Source: Streptomyces sp. WM4235 (GTDB lineage Bacteria; Actinomycetota; Actinomycetes; Streptomycetales; Streptomycetaceae). From it: DNA of 23,256 nt. The DNA is taken from positions 1 through 23,256 of the forward strand of contig NZ_LGDE01000461.1 in the NCBI RefSeq assembly GCF_001279725.1, read 5' to 3'. Every line of letters begins with the position of its first letter. Position 1 is the stretch's first letter. Made by a program: the position numbers and the translations under genes. Below are positions 15,246 through 23,256 of this stretch, piece after piece. The notes under the pieces are model-generated. The model was not told where the DNA came from. It saw only the letters and a program-made list of their open reading frames with translations, and did no database searches.

Positions 15246-16238
15246 TCAGGGTGCTGTCAGTGCTTTCAGTGCCTTCTCGGCGCCTGGATTGAGGGGAACC
15301 GGGGCCGTCTGGCCGGCGGTGGTGGCGTTGATCTCCGCTGCGGCCTGGTTGATGGTCACCAGCGCGTTCTTCTCGTTGTGGAGGAGGTTCACGATCTTCG
15401 CGGCGAGGCCGGCGTCGAAACCCTTCTTCACCAACAACACGTTGGCCACCACGATGGTGGGGATGCTGCCGGGCTGCCGATAGACGGCGGCCGGGATGCT
15501 GCCTCGTTGGTAGATGGTGCCGTACTCAATGCTCAGTGCGGACAGATGCGGGGTGACGTCGAGGAAACGCACCTGCTCCTTGAGGGTGGTGGTGAGGTCG
15601 GTGATTCCGCCGCTGGGCAGGCCACCCGACCAGAAGAGCGCGTCGACGGTGCCGTCCTTCATGGCATCCACGGTCTCGGGCAGACCGAGGCGCTGCGCCT
15701 GTACGTCGCTGTCGGGGTTGAGGCCTGCCGCATCCAGCAGTCGCCGGGCGATCACTTCGGTGCCGGAGTTGGGGGAGCCGGTGGAGACCCGCTTGCCCTT
15801 CATGTCCGCGAGTGAGGTGATGCCGGAGTCCGCACGGACCAGGACCTGGGTGTAGTTCGGGTAGAGCCTGGTGAGCGCTTCCACTTGCTGTGGCTTGGTG
15901 AACGAGCCCTCTCCCTTGACGGCGTCGCCGGCGGTGTCGAGCAGGGAGAACGCGACATCGTAGGTGCCGGCCGTGAGGCCCTGGATGTTCTGGACAGAGG
16001 CGCCGGTGGCGGTCGCGGTGGCGCGGTAGCCGTCGATGTTCTCGGAGATCAGCTTCGCAAGGCCGCCACCGAGCTGGTAGTAGACACCGGTGGTGTTGCC
16101 GGTGGCGATGGTGAGGCGACCTCCACCGGCATGGTCGGAGGCCTCTGGGCCGGCCTGCTTACCGCCGCAGGCGGAGGCCACGAGAGTGACGACAAGAGCG
16201 GCCACGGCGAAGCGGGCGCCACGCATTCGATGGTTCAT
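15246..16238 (-). CDS. TAXI-family TRAP transporter solute-binding lipoprotein, 330 aa
   Basis: A lipoprotein signal peptide (MRGARFAVAALVVTLVASAC, cleaved before the Cys) is followed by the TAXI family core. GGGRLTIATGNTTGVYYQLG opens it; LVRADSGITSLADMKGKRVS and GSPNSGTEVIARRLLDAAG follow, then a WSGGLPSGGITDL segment. The protein would be anchored outside the membrane and hand its ligand to the permease. TAXI receptors bind small organic acids such as glutamate or other carboxylates; the ligand here is unknown. The ATG at 16238 overlaps the permease stop (ATGA), showing coupling. Confidence 0.93.
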   Translation of the reverse strand: MNHRMRGARFAVAALVVTLVASACGGKQAGPEASDHAGGGRLTIATGNTTGVYYQLGGGLAKLISENIDGYRATATATGASVQNIQGLTAGTYDVAFSLLDTAGDAVKGEGSFTKPQQVEALTRLYPNYTQVLVRADSGITSLADMKGKRVSTGSPNSGTEVIARRLLDAAGLNPDSDVQAQRLGLPETVDAMKDGTVDALFWSGGLPSGGITDLTTTLKEQVRFLDVTPHLSALSIEYGTIYQRGSIPAAVYRQPGSIPTIVVANVLLVKKGFDAGLAAKIVNLLHNEKNALVTINQAAAEINATTAGQTAPVPLNPGAEKALKALTAP

Positions 16239-18325
16239 GAGGGGGTGTGTCCTTTCACGAGGCTGACCTTCGTCGCGGCACTCTCGGGGGAGAGTCGCCG
16301 GGAACGGTGTCGGTGGCGCAACAGGTGGATGACCGTCGCCACGGCGAGCACGGCGGAACCTGCGGCGATCGAGGCGGGTTCGAGGTAGAGCAGGAGCAGG
16401 GCGGCCGTGGCGCACAGCGCCCGCTCCAGCGGACCGGCCGGCCCCATCAGCCAGCCTCCGGTCGCCGCGGCGAGCGCGGAGACCGCGAGCGCGGAGACGA
16501 CTGTGGTCCAGGCGATGCCCCACAGGCTGCCCTGGCCGAGGAGTTGTGCTCCGTTGTCGGTCAGGACGAACGCGAACGGGACGAGGAACGCGGGCAGGGA
16601 GTACTTCCACGTCGCCGTCATCGTGCGCATCGGGTGGCCGCCGGTGATGGCGGCGGCGGCTGCCGCCGCCAGCGCCGTGGGCGGGCTGACTTCGGACAGG
16701 ACGGCGTAGTAGAAGATGAACATGTACGCCTCGTGGGTGGCGACCCCCAGCGAGATCATGGCCGGAGCGATGATCACCGCGGCGATGATGAACGAGGCGG
16801 TGACCGGGACGGCGAGCCCCAGAATGGACACCGCGACCGCCGCGAACAGCACCGTGAGAACCAGTTCGACCGTGGCGTTGTCACCGAGCACCCCGGCGGC
16901 ATCGACGATGATCGAGGCCAGGTTGAGGCCGAGCCCCGTCTGCGTGACGACCGCGACGATGAGTCCGGCCGCCGTGCACGTGGCGATCACGGGCAGCACC
17001 GACCGACTGCCTTCGGCCAGCGCGGCATACAGCCGCCGGGGCGTCATCCGATGCGCCGGATCCAGGAAAGAGAGCCCGAACTGCAAGACCGTCGCGTACA
17101 CCACGGCCTTGAACGGAGGCAGGCCCACCGCCATGAACCCCACGATCATGAAGAGGGAGAGGAAGTGGTAGCCGAACCGGCCCAGAAGCTTCAGCGCCGA
17201 GGCCTGTCCCACCTCGACGGCGTGGGCGCGGTGCTTGCGGGCGTCGATCTCCACCGCGAGCAGGATGCCCAGGTAGTACAGAAGCGTGGGCACCAGCGCG
17301 TACAGCAGGACAGTGAGGTAACTCGTCTTGAGATACTCGGCGATGATGAAGGCCGCGGCCCCCAGAGTCGGCGGGGACAAGATCGCGCCGATCCCGGCGG
17401 CGGCGAGGACTCCACCGGCCTGCTCCTTGGGATAGCCCGCCCGGCGCAGCACGGGCCATGCGACCGACCCCAGACTCACCGCCGTGGCGGTCCCCGATCC
17501 GGAGACCGTGCCGAGCAGGAAACCCGCGGCGGTCACCGTGCGGCCCGGAGCGGAGCGGGACCCGCGGAAGGCCGCGAAGGACAGGTCGATGAAGAACTTC
17601 CCCGCCCCGGAGTAGTCGAGGACCGCGCCGTAGATCGTGAACAGCAGGATGTAGGTGGCGGCCACGTTCAACGGCACACCGTAGATGCCGTCGGTGCCCA
17701 TGAACGCGTGCGCCCCGATCGCGTCCAGGTCGAACCCGCCGTGCGCCAGCGACCAGTCGTAGGGCAACAGCCCGCCGTAGTAGGCGTACAGCAAGAACGC
17801 CGAGCAGAACGCGGGAAGGATCCAGCCGGTGGTACGCCGGCAGGCCTCCAGGACCAGCAGGATCAAGGCGATACCCGCCACGACGTCGAGGGAGGAGGGA
17901 ACCTGGCGCCTCTCCAGGAACGCGTCGAACCCCAACAGCGGGTACAGACAGACGACGAGCGCGACGCCGGCCAGGAGCCAGTCGAACCAGCCCGGGTCAT
18001 CTGCCGCGACCGCCTCAACGGCGGTGGACCTGGGACTGCGCCGCCACCGGAGCAACACAGCCGGGACACGCACGGAGCCGCGATGTGTGAGAAACACCAG
18101 AGGCAGCCCCGCGGCGAGAAAGATCGTCAGATAGAACTGGCTTCCCTTCGCCAGCGGGAAGAAGATCGCGTACAGCGTGAACGCGGACAGGGACACGCAC
18201 ACGCCGGCCACCACGGCGGATATCCGAGGCGAAAGCTTGCGGCCTGGCCGCTCCTGGTCGTACTCGGCCACCAGTTCATCGACCGTGGCCCGTGAAACTT
18301 CAGATGGCGCCGATTGCAGACTCAT
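16235..18325 (-). CDS. TRAP transporter fused permease (DctQM-like), 696 aa
   Basis: This is a long polytopic protein in which the small and large TRAP membrane subunits are joined, as is usual with TAXI receptors. A soluble N-terminus of about 35 residues is followed by a run of hydrophobic helices. The large-subunit signatures FLLGTVSGSGTATAVSLGSV and AGGVLAAAGIGAILSPPTLG are present, and near the end YYAVLSEVSPPTALAAAAAA. It would use an ion gradient to import the TAXI ligand. The start at 18325 (MSLQSAPSE) has AGGAG 8 bases upstream; the open frame further upstream is not supported. The C-terminal approximately 120 residues are extra hydrophobic helices and a basic tail. Confidence 0.93.
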   Translation of the reverse strand: MSLQSAPSEVSRATVDELVAEYDQERPGRKLSPRISAVVAGVCVSLSAFTLYAIFFPLAKGSQFYLTIFLAAGLPLVFLTHRGSVRVPAVLLRWRRSPRSTAVEAVAADDPGWFDWLLAGVALVVCLYPLLGFDAFLERRQVPSSLDVVAGIALILLVLEACRRTTGWILPAFCSAFLLYAYYGGLLPYDWSLAHGGFDLDAIGAHAFMGTDGIYGVPLNVAATYILLFTIYGAVLDYSGAGKFFIDLSFAAFRGSRSAPGRTVTAAGFLLGTVSGSGTATAVSLGSVAWPVLRRAGYPKEQAGGVLAAAGIGAILSPPTLGAAAFIIAEYLKTSYLTVLLYALVPTLLYYLGILLAVEIDARKHRAHAVEVGQASALKLLGRFGYHFLSLFMIVGFMAVGLPPFKAVVYATVLQFGLSFLDPAHRMTPRRLYAALAEGSRSVLPVIATCTAAGLIVAVVTQTGLGLNLASIIVDAAGVLGDNATVELVLTVLFAAVAVSILGLAVPVTASFIIAAVIIAPAMISLGVATHEAYMFIFYYAVLSEVSPPTALAAAAAAAITGGHPMRTMTATWKYSLPAFLVPFAFVLTDNGAQLLGQGSLWGIAWTTVVSALAVSALAAATGGWLMGPAGPLERALCATAALLLLYLEPASIAAGSAVLAVATVIHLLRHRHRSRRLSPESAATKVSLVKGHTPS

Positions 18326-18795
18326 GCCGACCACTCCTGGGATCCGGACGATCGCTTGACCAGAAGGTGACAGCCGATACCCGTCGGCAACAGGGCTGAC
18401 CCCAGGGATTAACACAGACTTAGGGCGCAGCGCACCGGGCGCATCAGAACGGCCATCGCCGCCTCGGCATCCCTCGTCCCGAAGCACCCCATGGTCGGCA
18501 GGGGTCGTGTGTATGGCCGCCGAGGACGACGACAAAAGCCGTGTCCATCGGAGCCTGCGAACCGCAGACGCGCCGCGCCACACACATCCGCAGCACTCAA
18601 TACGGTGGAGGCGACCTGCATCCAGCCCTCGCGGGACCGGCGTGGCCACCCTGGGGTGTGACCTGGCCGCTTGGCCGTGCCGGCACCCGGTCGGAGGCTG
18701 CGAAGGACTGGCCGCCCGCCTCCCGCCATGACCCGATACTCAGGACACCCGACAAGATCCCTTCGCGCGGATCCCCGCCCGGGTTCGTCGTCGGG
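18326..18795. other. Intergenic region upstream of the TRAP operon
   Basis: About 470 bases between the end of the LuxR-type regulator gene (18796) and the permease start (18325), both on the minus strand. It should hold the TRAP promoter. I see no clear -35/-10 pair, no TGGAC-N5-GTCCA site and no convincing gene. Confidence 0.5.
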
Positions 18796-21105
18796 TCAGG
18801 CCCGCGGCGTCTGTTCCCGGACCCAGATGGCTATCTGTGTGCGGGAGGTGACCCCGAGCTTGGCGAGGGTGCGATGGACATGTCCCTGAGCGGTGCGAGG
18901 GGTGATGACCAGCTGAGCGGCGATCTGCTTGTCGGTCAACCCCTGCGCGACCAGCTGGGCAACGGCAGCTTCCCGTGGAGTGAGGGCCGAGTCCGGCGCC
19001 CGGGCCGCACCGGGACCGGGCACCGGCCGGCCTTGAGCGCGGGCGACGGCCTGTTCGGTGGTGAAGGCGGCTCCGGCCCGAACCCTGGCGCCGAAGCGGG
19101 CGTGGCCCAATGCCTGGAGAAGCGAGGTTTCGCATTCGGTGCGGTGGCGCCACAGCCTCCCGACTCCCGGCAGGGTGGCACCGACCTGCTTCCAGACGCT
19201 GTCGGCAGCGCCCAGGAGCTCGGCGCCTTCCGCGTACTGACCCGCGCCCGCTTGGGCCCAAGCCAGTACCTCCAGGCACTGAGCCAAGGCCAGACGGTTG
19301 TCCGTGGCGCCCGCGACACCCAGCCCCTCCCGGAGCGCGCCGACAGCCTCCTCGACGTCGCCTGCCAACCACAGGCGCAGCCCCGATAGCCACAAGGCGA
19401 AGGCGCGGGACCACTGGGCGTCGTGGGCTTCACACAGAGCCAGGCTCTCCTGGCAGAGGACCGCGGTACGCGAGTCCGCGGACAGGCAACAGGACAGGCT
19501 CAAGAGGAACAGCGTCGACCATACGTCGCCCAGGTTCCCGTGAGTCCGATACTGGTGGAGAGCCGACTCGAACAGAGGCACGGCGCGCGCGAAGTCGTCC
19601 CGGAACAGGGCGATCAACCCGTCGAACTGCTCGACGTGCGCCTTCGCCGGCGGATCACCCAACGCGTCGGCCAGCATGCGACATTCCGCCAGACGGGCCT
19701 GCGCCGAAGCGATGTCCCCGCGCAGCAGAGCCATCCATCCGTCGGCCCACAGGGCCTTCACCCTGGCCGGGCTCGGCGTACTGTCCGACGCCAGCATCCG
19801 AGCCAGCCAGTGGCGTTCCTCTTCGAGACTCCCCGCGCCCAGTCGGTGGCTCCACAAGGCCCCGGCCATCTCCAGCCCGGCACGGGCCTCACCGGAACGG
19901 GAGAGGCAGAAGTCGAGAGCGGCGCGCAGATTCGCCCGCTCCTGACGAAGGCGGGTGAACCACACGGTCTGTCTCCCGGAGAACCACTCCGCTTCGGCGA
20001 GTAGGACCAGGCTCCTGTAGTGGTCGCGATGCCGGCGAGGCACCTGCCCGGCCTCGCCTCGTTCACCCAGCCTTCCCCGACCGTACTGGCGCAACGTCTC
20101 CAGCATCCGATACCGCGCGCGCAGGTCATCACCCTCCCGGGACAGGACCGACTTGTCCACCAACCCCGTCACGGCATCCAACACCTCATCCACGCACAGA
20201 CCCTCGCCCGTACCCACCCGTTCCACCGCCTCCAGGTCGAAACTGCCGGGGAAGACGGACAAGCGGGCCCACAACAGCTGCTCTCGCGGCCCACACAGGT
20301 CGAAGCTCCAGTCGACCGCCGCGCGCATGGTCTGCCGGCGAGGCAGTGCCGCTCTGCTTCCACCCGTCAGCAGCGCGAACCGGTCATCCAGCCGATCCAG
20401 GATCTGCTCGCAGGTCAGCACGCGCATACGGGCGGCAGCCAGCTCGATCGCCAGGGGAATACCGTCGAGGCGATGGCAGATCAGGGCAGCGGCCCTGCTG
20501 AACTCCGACGGCGCGTGCTCGCCGAGAGCGGCAGCCGCCCTCTCTGCGAAAAGCCGCAGCGCCTCACTATGCCCAGCCGTTGCGTCCTGCCCGGGATCGT
20601 CCGGATCCGGGGCGGACAGCGGGGACACCGTCAACAGGTGCTCTCCGGCCACGCCCAAGGCCTGCCGACTGGTGGCGACCACGTGCAGGCCCGGGGCTGA
20701 TGCCAGCAACGCGTGGACCAGCAACGCACACCCTTCCAGAAGGTGTTCACAGTTGTCGAGCACCAACAGAAGCCGCTTGCCGTCCAGGAAATCGGTGAGG
20801 GTGTCCAGCGGACGCCGTCCCATGTCGTGGCCCGGTTCCAGCGCGGCCAGCACGGCGTGCTCCAGCAGTTCTTCCTTCTCCACCGACGCCAAGTCCACCA
20901 GCCATGCGCCGTCAGGGAAAGAACGCCGCACCTGCGCGGCAACTCGCAGGGCCAGCCTGCTTTTGCCCATGCCGCCAGGTCCGGTCAGGGTAACCAGCCT
21001 CGTCCGGCCCAGTAGCTGCCGCAACCGCGACACTTCTTTCCCTCGCCCGACGAAACTCGTCGTATCCGCTGGAAGATTTCCAGATTCCTTGGGTATGCGA
21101 GCCAC
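18796..21105 (-). CDS. Large LuxR-family regulator with STAND-type ATPase, 769 aa
   Basis: The N-terminus begins NLPADTTSFVGRGKEV, the usual entry to this family. A Walker A motif GPGGMGKS lies at 42-49 and a Walker B RLLLVLDNCEHL at 111-122. An AP-ATPase/winged-helix middle follows (ICHRLDGIPLAIELAAARM, then MRAAVDWSFDLCGPREQLLW), then TPR-like helices. The C-terminal LuxR helix-turn-helix is LTPREAAVAQLVAQGLTDKQ with TPRTAQGHVHRTLAKLGV. It is a signal-dependent activator acting as an ATP-driven switch. GTG at 21105 is chosen because the family-typical sequence begins there and AGGG precedes it; the frame is open to 21198. It may control the TRAP operon downstream, by position only. Confidence 0.9.
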   Translation of the reverse strand: MARIPKESGNLPADTTSFVGRGKEVSRLRQLLGRTRLVTLTGPGGMGKSRLALRVAAQVRRSFPDGAWLVDLASVEKEELLEHAVLAALEPGHDMGRRPLDTLTDFLDGKRLLLVLDNCEHLLEGCALLVHALLASAPGLHVVATSRQALGVAGEHLLTVSPLSAPDPDDPGQDATAGHSEALRLFAERAAAALGEHAPSEFSRAAALICHRLDGIPLAIELAAARMRVLTCEQILDRLDDRFALLTGGSRAALPRRQTMRAAVDWSFDLCGPREQLLWARLSVFPGSFDLEAVERVGTGEGLCVDEVLDAVTGLVDKSVLSREGDDLRARYRMLETLRQYGRGRLGERGEAGQVPRRHRDHYRSLVLLAEAEWFSGRQTVWFTRLRQERANLRAALDFCLSRSGEARAGLEMAGALWSHRLGAGSLEEERHWLARMLASDSTPSPARVKALWADGWMALLRGDIASAQARLAECRMLADALGDPPAKAHVEQFDGLIALFRDDFARAVPLFESALHQYRTHGNLGDVWSTLFLLSLSCCLSADSRTAVLCQESLALCEAHDAQWSRAFALWLSGLRLWLAGDVEEAVGALREGLGVAGATDNRLALAQCLEVLAWAQAGAGQYAEGAELLGAADSVWKQVGATLPGVGRLWRHRTECETSLLQALGHARFGARVRAGAAFTTEQAVARAQGRPVPGPGAARAPDSALTPREAAVAQLVAQGLTDKQIAAQLVITPRTAQGHVHRTLAKLGVTSRTQIAIWVREQTPRA

Positions 21106-21912
21106 TCGACGCCCTATCCGTTCCTGAGTACATCCGCCGACTCGGATGGTCACGCGGGCCCCTCGCGGAGCGAGCGGTCTACCGGCAGCAGTCGGCACCT
21201 GTTGGGCCGGGCATCACAAGCCTTGCTGTCGGCGGCCGCCGAGGGCTTCCGTGCCCTGACCGGATCGACCAAACGCTCAGGGGACCGCTCCCCATGCCGG
21301 TTCGTGTCATGCGCGCCCGAGCGAAAATCGGGTGAATCAACAACTCCGGTGCGCTGCAAGCGGGTTGTGGACATGGACAGTACGTCCAGAGACGGGTGGC
21401 GCACAATCCGTCGGCGGTTCCGATCGGTGCCAAGTGCCCGGGTTCCTTCGGGACGCATGGACAGACTGCTCGACACCGGGCCACGGTCCGGGTGTTCTCG
21501 GTCCGTCTGCTCGCTCTGCATGGGTGACGTCTCCGAGCCGGACACCTTGCCCACCGAGATGCCGGCCGGCCAGCCCCAATGCAGGCGGGGCCATCGTCAA
21601 ACCGCAGTCAGTCCCGAAGCGCCTGGGCCCCGCGTCGACTGCCTCGTGTCAGTCCTCGACCGCTTCACGCAGGGTCGACCGTCGTTACGCAGGATGCACG
21701 TCACGAACCGGTAATTCTACGCGCGTGCATGCCTGTTGACCGTGTGCATGCTGTTCGAGTCGGCCCGGCAGAAGTCGTCAGTCGGGCCGGCAATCGGCCT
21801 CTGCACGTGCCGCACCACACGCCCAGGAGATCGCTCACAGAACCAGAATCGGCAGGAACGGAGCACCAGCGCCTGAAGGCGCGGCCACTGGCGTGATATC
21901 GGCCTTCGGGGT
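21106..21912. other. Intergenic region upstream of the LuxR-type regulator
   Basis: About 800 bases with no convincing gene. Open frames on both strands lack domains and steady GC3. It contains an isolated operator palindrome (21374-21388) and two GTGCATGC direct copies around 21725-21753. A plus-strand frame ending at about 21883 reads DRSQNQNRQERSTSA before its stop. This could be a trace of a mobile-element protein tail next to the IS200/IS605 hairpin, but I cannot confirm it. Confidence 0.45.
21374..21388. promoter_or_regulatory. Isolated TGGAC-N5-GTCCA palindrome
   Basis: TGGAC-AGTAC-GTCCA is a perfect copy of the DauR-type operator core. On the minus strand, CTCTGGACGTACTGTC differs at one base from CTCTGGACGTTCTGTC at the intact regulator. 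No -10 box follows at the same spacing. It lies about 270 bases upstream of the LuxR-type gene start. Confidence 0.5.
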
Positions 21913-21950
21913 GGTCCTGCGTGGGACCCCGGGGCTTCAGCCCGGGAGGA
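21913..21950. mobile_element. Hairpin end of an IS200/IS605-type element
   Basis: CCCGGGGCTTCAGCCCGGG (21928-21946) forms a stem around TTCA with one bulged G and is followed by AGGAGTC. This combination is typical of IS200/IS605 element ends in actinobacteria. An adjoining GGTCC/GGACC stem (21913-21917 with 21924-21928) is present. It lies 60 bases beyond the TnpA tail fragment and probably belongs to the same remnant. Confidence 0.55.
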
Positions 21951-22011
21951 GTCGCATTCCAGGACCGTAGCGCGAAGCGGCGGAGCTTTCTTCGAGAGGT
22001 GGCGTGGAGCG

Positions 22012-22140
22012 CTACCCCGGTCGCTTCTGGTTCTCCATGTACTCCTTGATGATCGACAGCGGGGCTCCGCCCCACAATGCCGCGAAGCGGGACGGCAACC
22101 AGAAGTGGGCGCCCCGCAGGTATCGGCGGATGTGGTTGTG
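22012..22140 (-). pseudogene. tnpA: C-terminal fragment of an IS200/IS605 TnpA transposase
   Basis: About 42 codons on the minus strand end in a TAG at 22012-22014. The peptide IRRYLRGAHFWLPSRFAALW followed by GGAPLSIIKEYMENQKRPG matches the last part of Y1 (HUH) transposases of IS200/IS605, where HFW...GGAPLSI and the I-K-x-Y-x-E-x-Q tail are conserved. The catalytic HUH motif and most of the protein are missing. The fragment is cut at about 22140, where IS630 sequence on the other strand begins. Confidence 0.75.
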
Positions 22141-22143
22141 AAA

Positions 22144-22805
22144 TGGAATTCCCGGACCCCGACTTCGATGCCAAGCTCGCCCGGATCGAGTACGTGATCA
22201 ACGAGCGGCCGGACCGCACCTTCGCGTTCGACGAGTTCGGCCCCTTGAGAGTTTGCCCCGTCACCGGCTCCTGCCGGGCCGAGCAGATTCGGCCCGATCG
22301 CCTTCCGGCACTCCGTCGGTGACGATGAGACGTGGGCCCGATCAACCGGCGCCGCAAAGGCGCAGACCACACCTGGGCCACCCTGAGAACGATTCGCGGG
22401 GCCCACCCGGCCGGCGCCCCGATCTACGTGATCCTGGACAACCTCTCCGCCCACCTGAACTGGCGCATCAGCCGGTGGGCGGCCCGCAACAAGGTCGAAC
22501 TGTGCTTCACCCCGACCCACGCGTCCTGGGCCAACCCCGTCGAGACACACTTCGGACCGCTACGGCAGTTCGCCCTGGCCCACTCGAACCACCCCCACCA
22601 CACCGTCCAGACGCGGGCCCTGCACGCCTACCTGCGCCGGCGTGCTCAGAGCGCCCGCCTCCCCGGCGTCCTCGCCGCCCAACGACGCCACGCGCCCGAA
22701 TCCGCAGCAGCGAGAAAGGTACGCGCTGGGGCGGACACCTGTGTGCTCAAGCGGCCTGGCGTCACCGGCCGGACCAATGGAGGGGCCAACCCGGCAGCCA
22801 GTTGA
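22144..22805 (+). pseudogene. Broken IS630-family transposase
   Basis: The catalytic half of an IS630 (DDE) transposase is spread over three frames. FDAKLARIEYVINERPDRTF with FAFDEFGPL holds the first catalytic acid region. A stop and frame change follow at about 22320-22350, with the expected approximately 16 residues missing. Then GPINRRRKGADHT, APIYVILDNLSAHL (the second Asp region) and VELCFTPTHASWANPVETHF (the final acidic motif) are readable, with HTVQTRALHAYLR after them. A further frame change at about 22690 leads to ARIRSSEKGTRWGG. The N-terminal DNA-binding half is absent, replaced by the TnpA fragment. It is not functional. Confidence 0.8.
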
Positions 22806-22871
22806 AAGCTGCCTCCAAGCCGGTCCTGCAGGCCGGGTCAAGTTGACAGGTCCACCATGACCCGGGGGGCG

Positions 22872-23256
22872 TCAGCGCGGTTGTCCTGCTTCGCATGCCT
22901 CCGGGGCGGCCTCACGGAGTCCGAACGGGTGCTCGTGTGCGGGTCTCATCGGTTTCCCGGCGTCTGCCTGCCACGGCCCGTCGCCCTTGTCTTCCGCGGC
23001 CGTGGCGGTGGTGGGCGCCATCTCGAACCAGACGGCCTTTCCCGTCGGCGTGGGTGTGCTGCCCCATTCGGTGGCCATAGCCGCGATCAGCACGAGGCCG
23101 CGACCACTCTCTGCGTGGGGTGTGCAGCCACGCGGTGCGGGCAGGCCGGGTGAGGTGTCGGTTACCTCGATGCCCAGCCGGGAGCCGGTCCCCCGGACCG
23201 TGACGGTGGATGGACCGCTGGTGTGGCGTACGGCGTTGGCGAATATCTCGCTGCCC
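22872..23256 (-). CDS. RsbW-like ATP-binding protein (C-terminal part, cut by the window edge)
   Basis: Reading in from the right edge: GSEIFANAVRHT is the N-box of HATPase_c proteins (Glu and Asn for Mg-ATP), VTDTSPGLPAP is the G1 box, and SGRGLVLIAAMATEWG the G2 box. GKAVWFEM is the closing strand. A tail of about 50 polar residues ends at the TGA at 22872-22874. These streptomycete proteins resemble anti-sigma kinases such as RsbW; many are orphan regulators. The start is beyond the window. About 65 bases of non-coding sequence separate it from the IS630 remnant. Confidence 0.88.
   Translation of the reverse strand, partial: GSEIFANAVRHTSGPSTVTVRGTGSRLGIEVTDTSPGLPAPRGCTPHAESGRGLVLIAAMATEWGSTPTPTGKAVWFEMAPTTATAAEDKGDGPWQADAGKPMRPAHEHPFGLREAAPEACEAGQPR

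Noticed and set aside
16247..18295. Plus-strand open frame of 682 codons
   Set aside because: Lies opposite the TRAP permease and reads as Arg/Gly/Gln/Asp-rich low-complexity sequence, the expected antisense of a hydrophobic GC-rich gene.
21150..21554. Minus-strand open frame of 134 codons containing the third palindrome
   Set aside because: No motif, poor codon bias, no ribosome site; the palindrome lies inside it without a properly spaced -10.

Overview
The DNA is very GC-rich, with G or C at nearly every third codon position in the clear genes. It carries several actinobacterial hallmark families: an XRE/DUF5753 plus DUF397 pair, a DUF574-type SAM methyltransferase, an RsbW-like ATPase and a LuxR-type ATPase regulator. 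I read it as a chromosomal accessory region of Streptomyces or a close relative. Everything here is read by eye from the sequence and remembered family patterns; no search was run.

Layout. Position 1-96 is the start of a minus-strand gene that leaves the window, followed by about 800 bases with no recognisable gene. Positions 910-3663 (minus) hold a frameshift-damaged membrane/helical protein that runs without a stop into a DUF4041/T5orf172 (GIY-YIG-like) protein. Positions 4314-7202 (plus) hold a two-helix membrane protein, two strong hairpins, a translationally coupled pair (zinc-finger/HTH protein and sigma-like protein) and a methyltransferase. Positions 7263-8618 (minus) hold the XRE regulator and its DUF397 partner. 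Positions 8792-9436 (plus) hold a YheO/DauR-type regulator with an apparently leaderless promoter.

The middle (9542-18325, all minus) looks like an amino-acid uptake and conversion block. It holds a TRAP-TAXI transporter (fused permease plus lipoprotein receptor), a decayed second copy of the DauR-type regulator, a class I/II aminotransferase overlapping an ornithine-cyclodeaminase-family gene by 4 bases, an APC amino-acid permease and a helical-repeat hypothetical protein. A large LuxR-family ATPase regulator (18796-21105) lies upstream of the TRAP operon. The right end (21.9-22.85 kb) is a scrapyard of transposon remnants (an IS200/IS605 TnpA tail joined to a broken IS630 transposase), followed by the C-terminal part of an RsbW-like ATPase that enters from the right edge.

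The most interesting signal is regulatory. The intact DauR-type gene (plus, 8792) and the decayed copy (minus, 14900) have almost identical promoter layouts: TGGACn, an 18-base spacer, TAyAGT, 6 bases, then ATG. A perfect TGGAC-N5-GTCCA palindrome lies over the -10 and a degenerate second copy over the -35. A third perfect palindrome lies alone at 21374-21388. This suggests an autoregulated local regulon: regulator, aminotransferase, cyclodeaminase-family enzyme and perhaps the transporters. Similarity between the two copies continues just past the regulator stop codon into what is, in one copy, the start of the aminotransferase. This suggests that the intact regulator was once followed by such a gene too.
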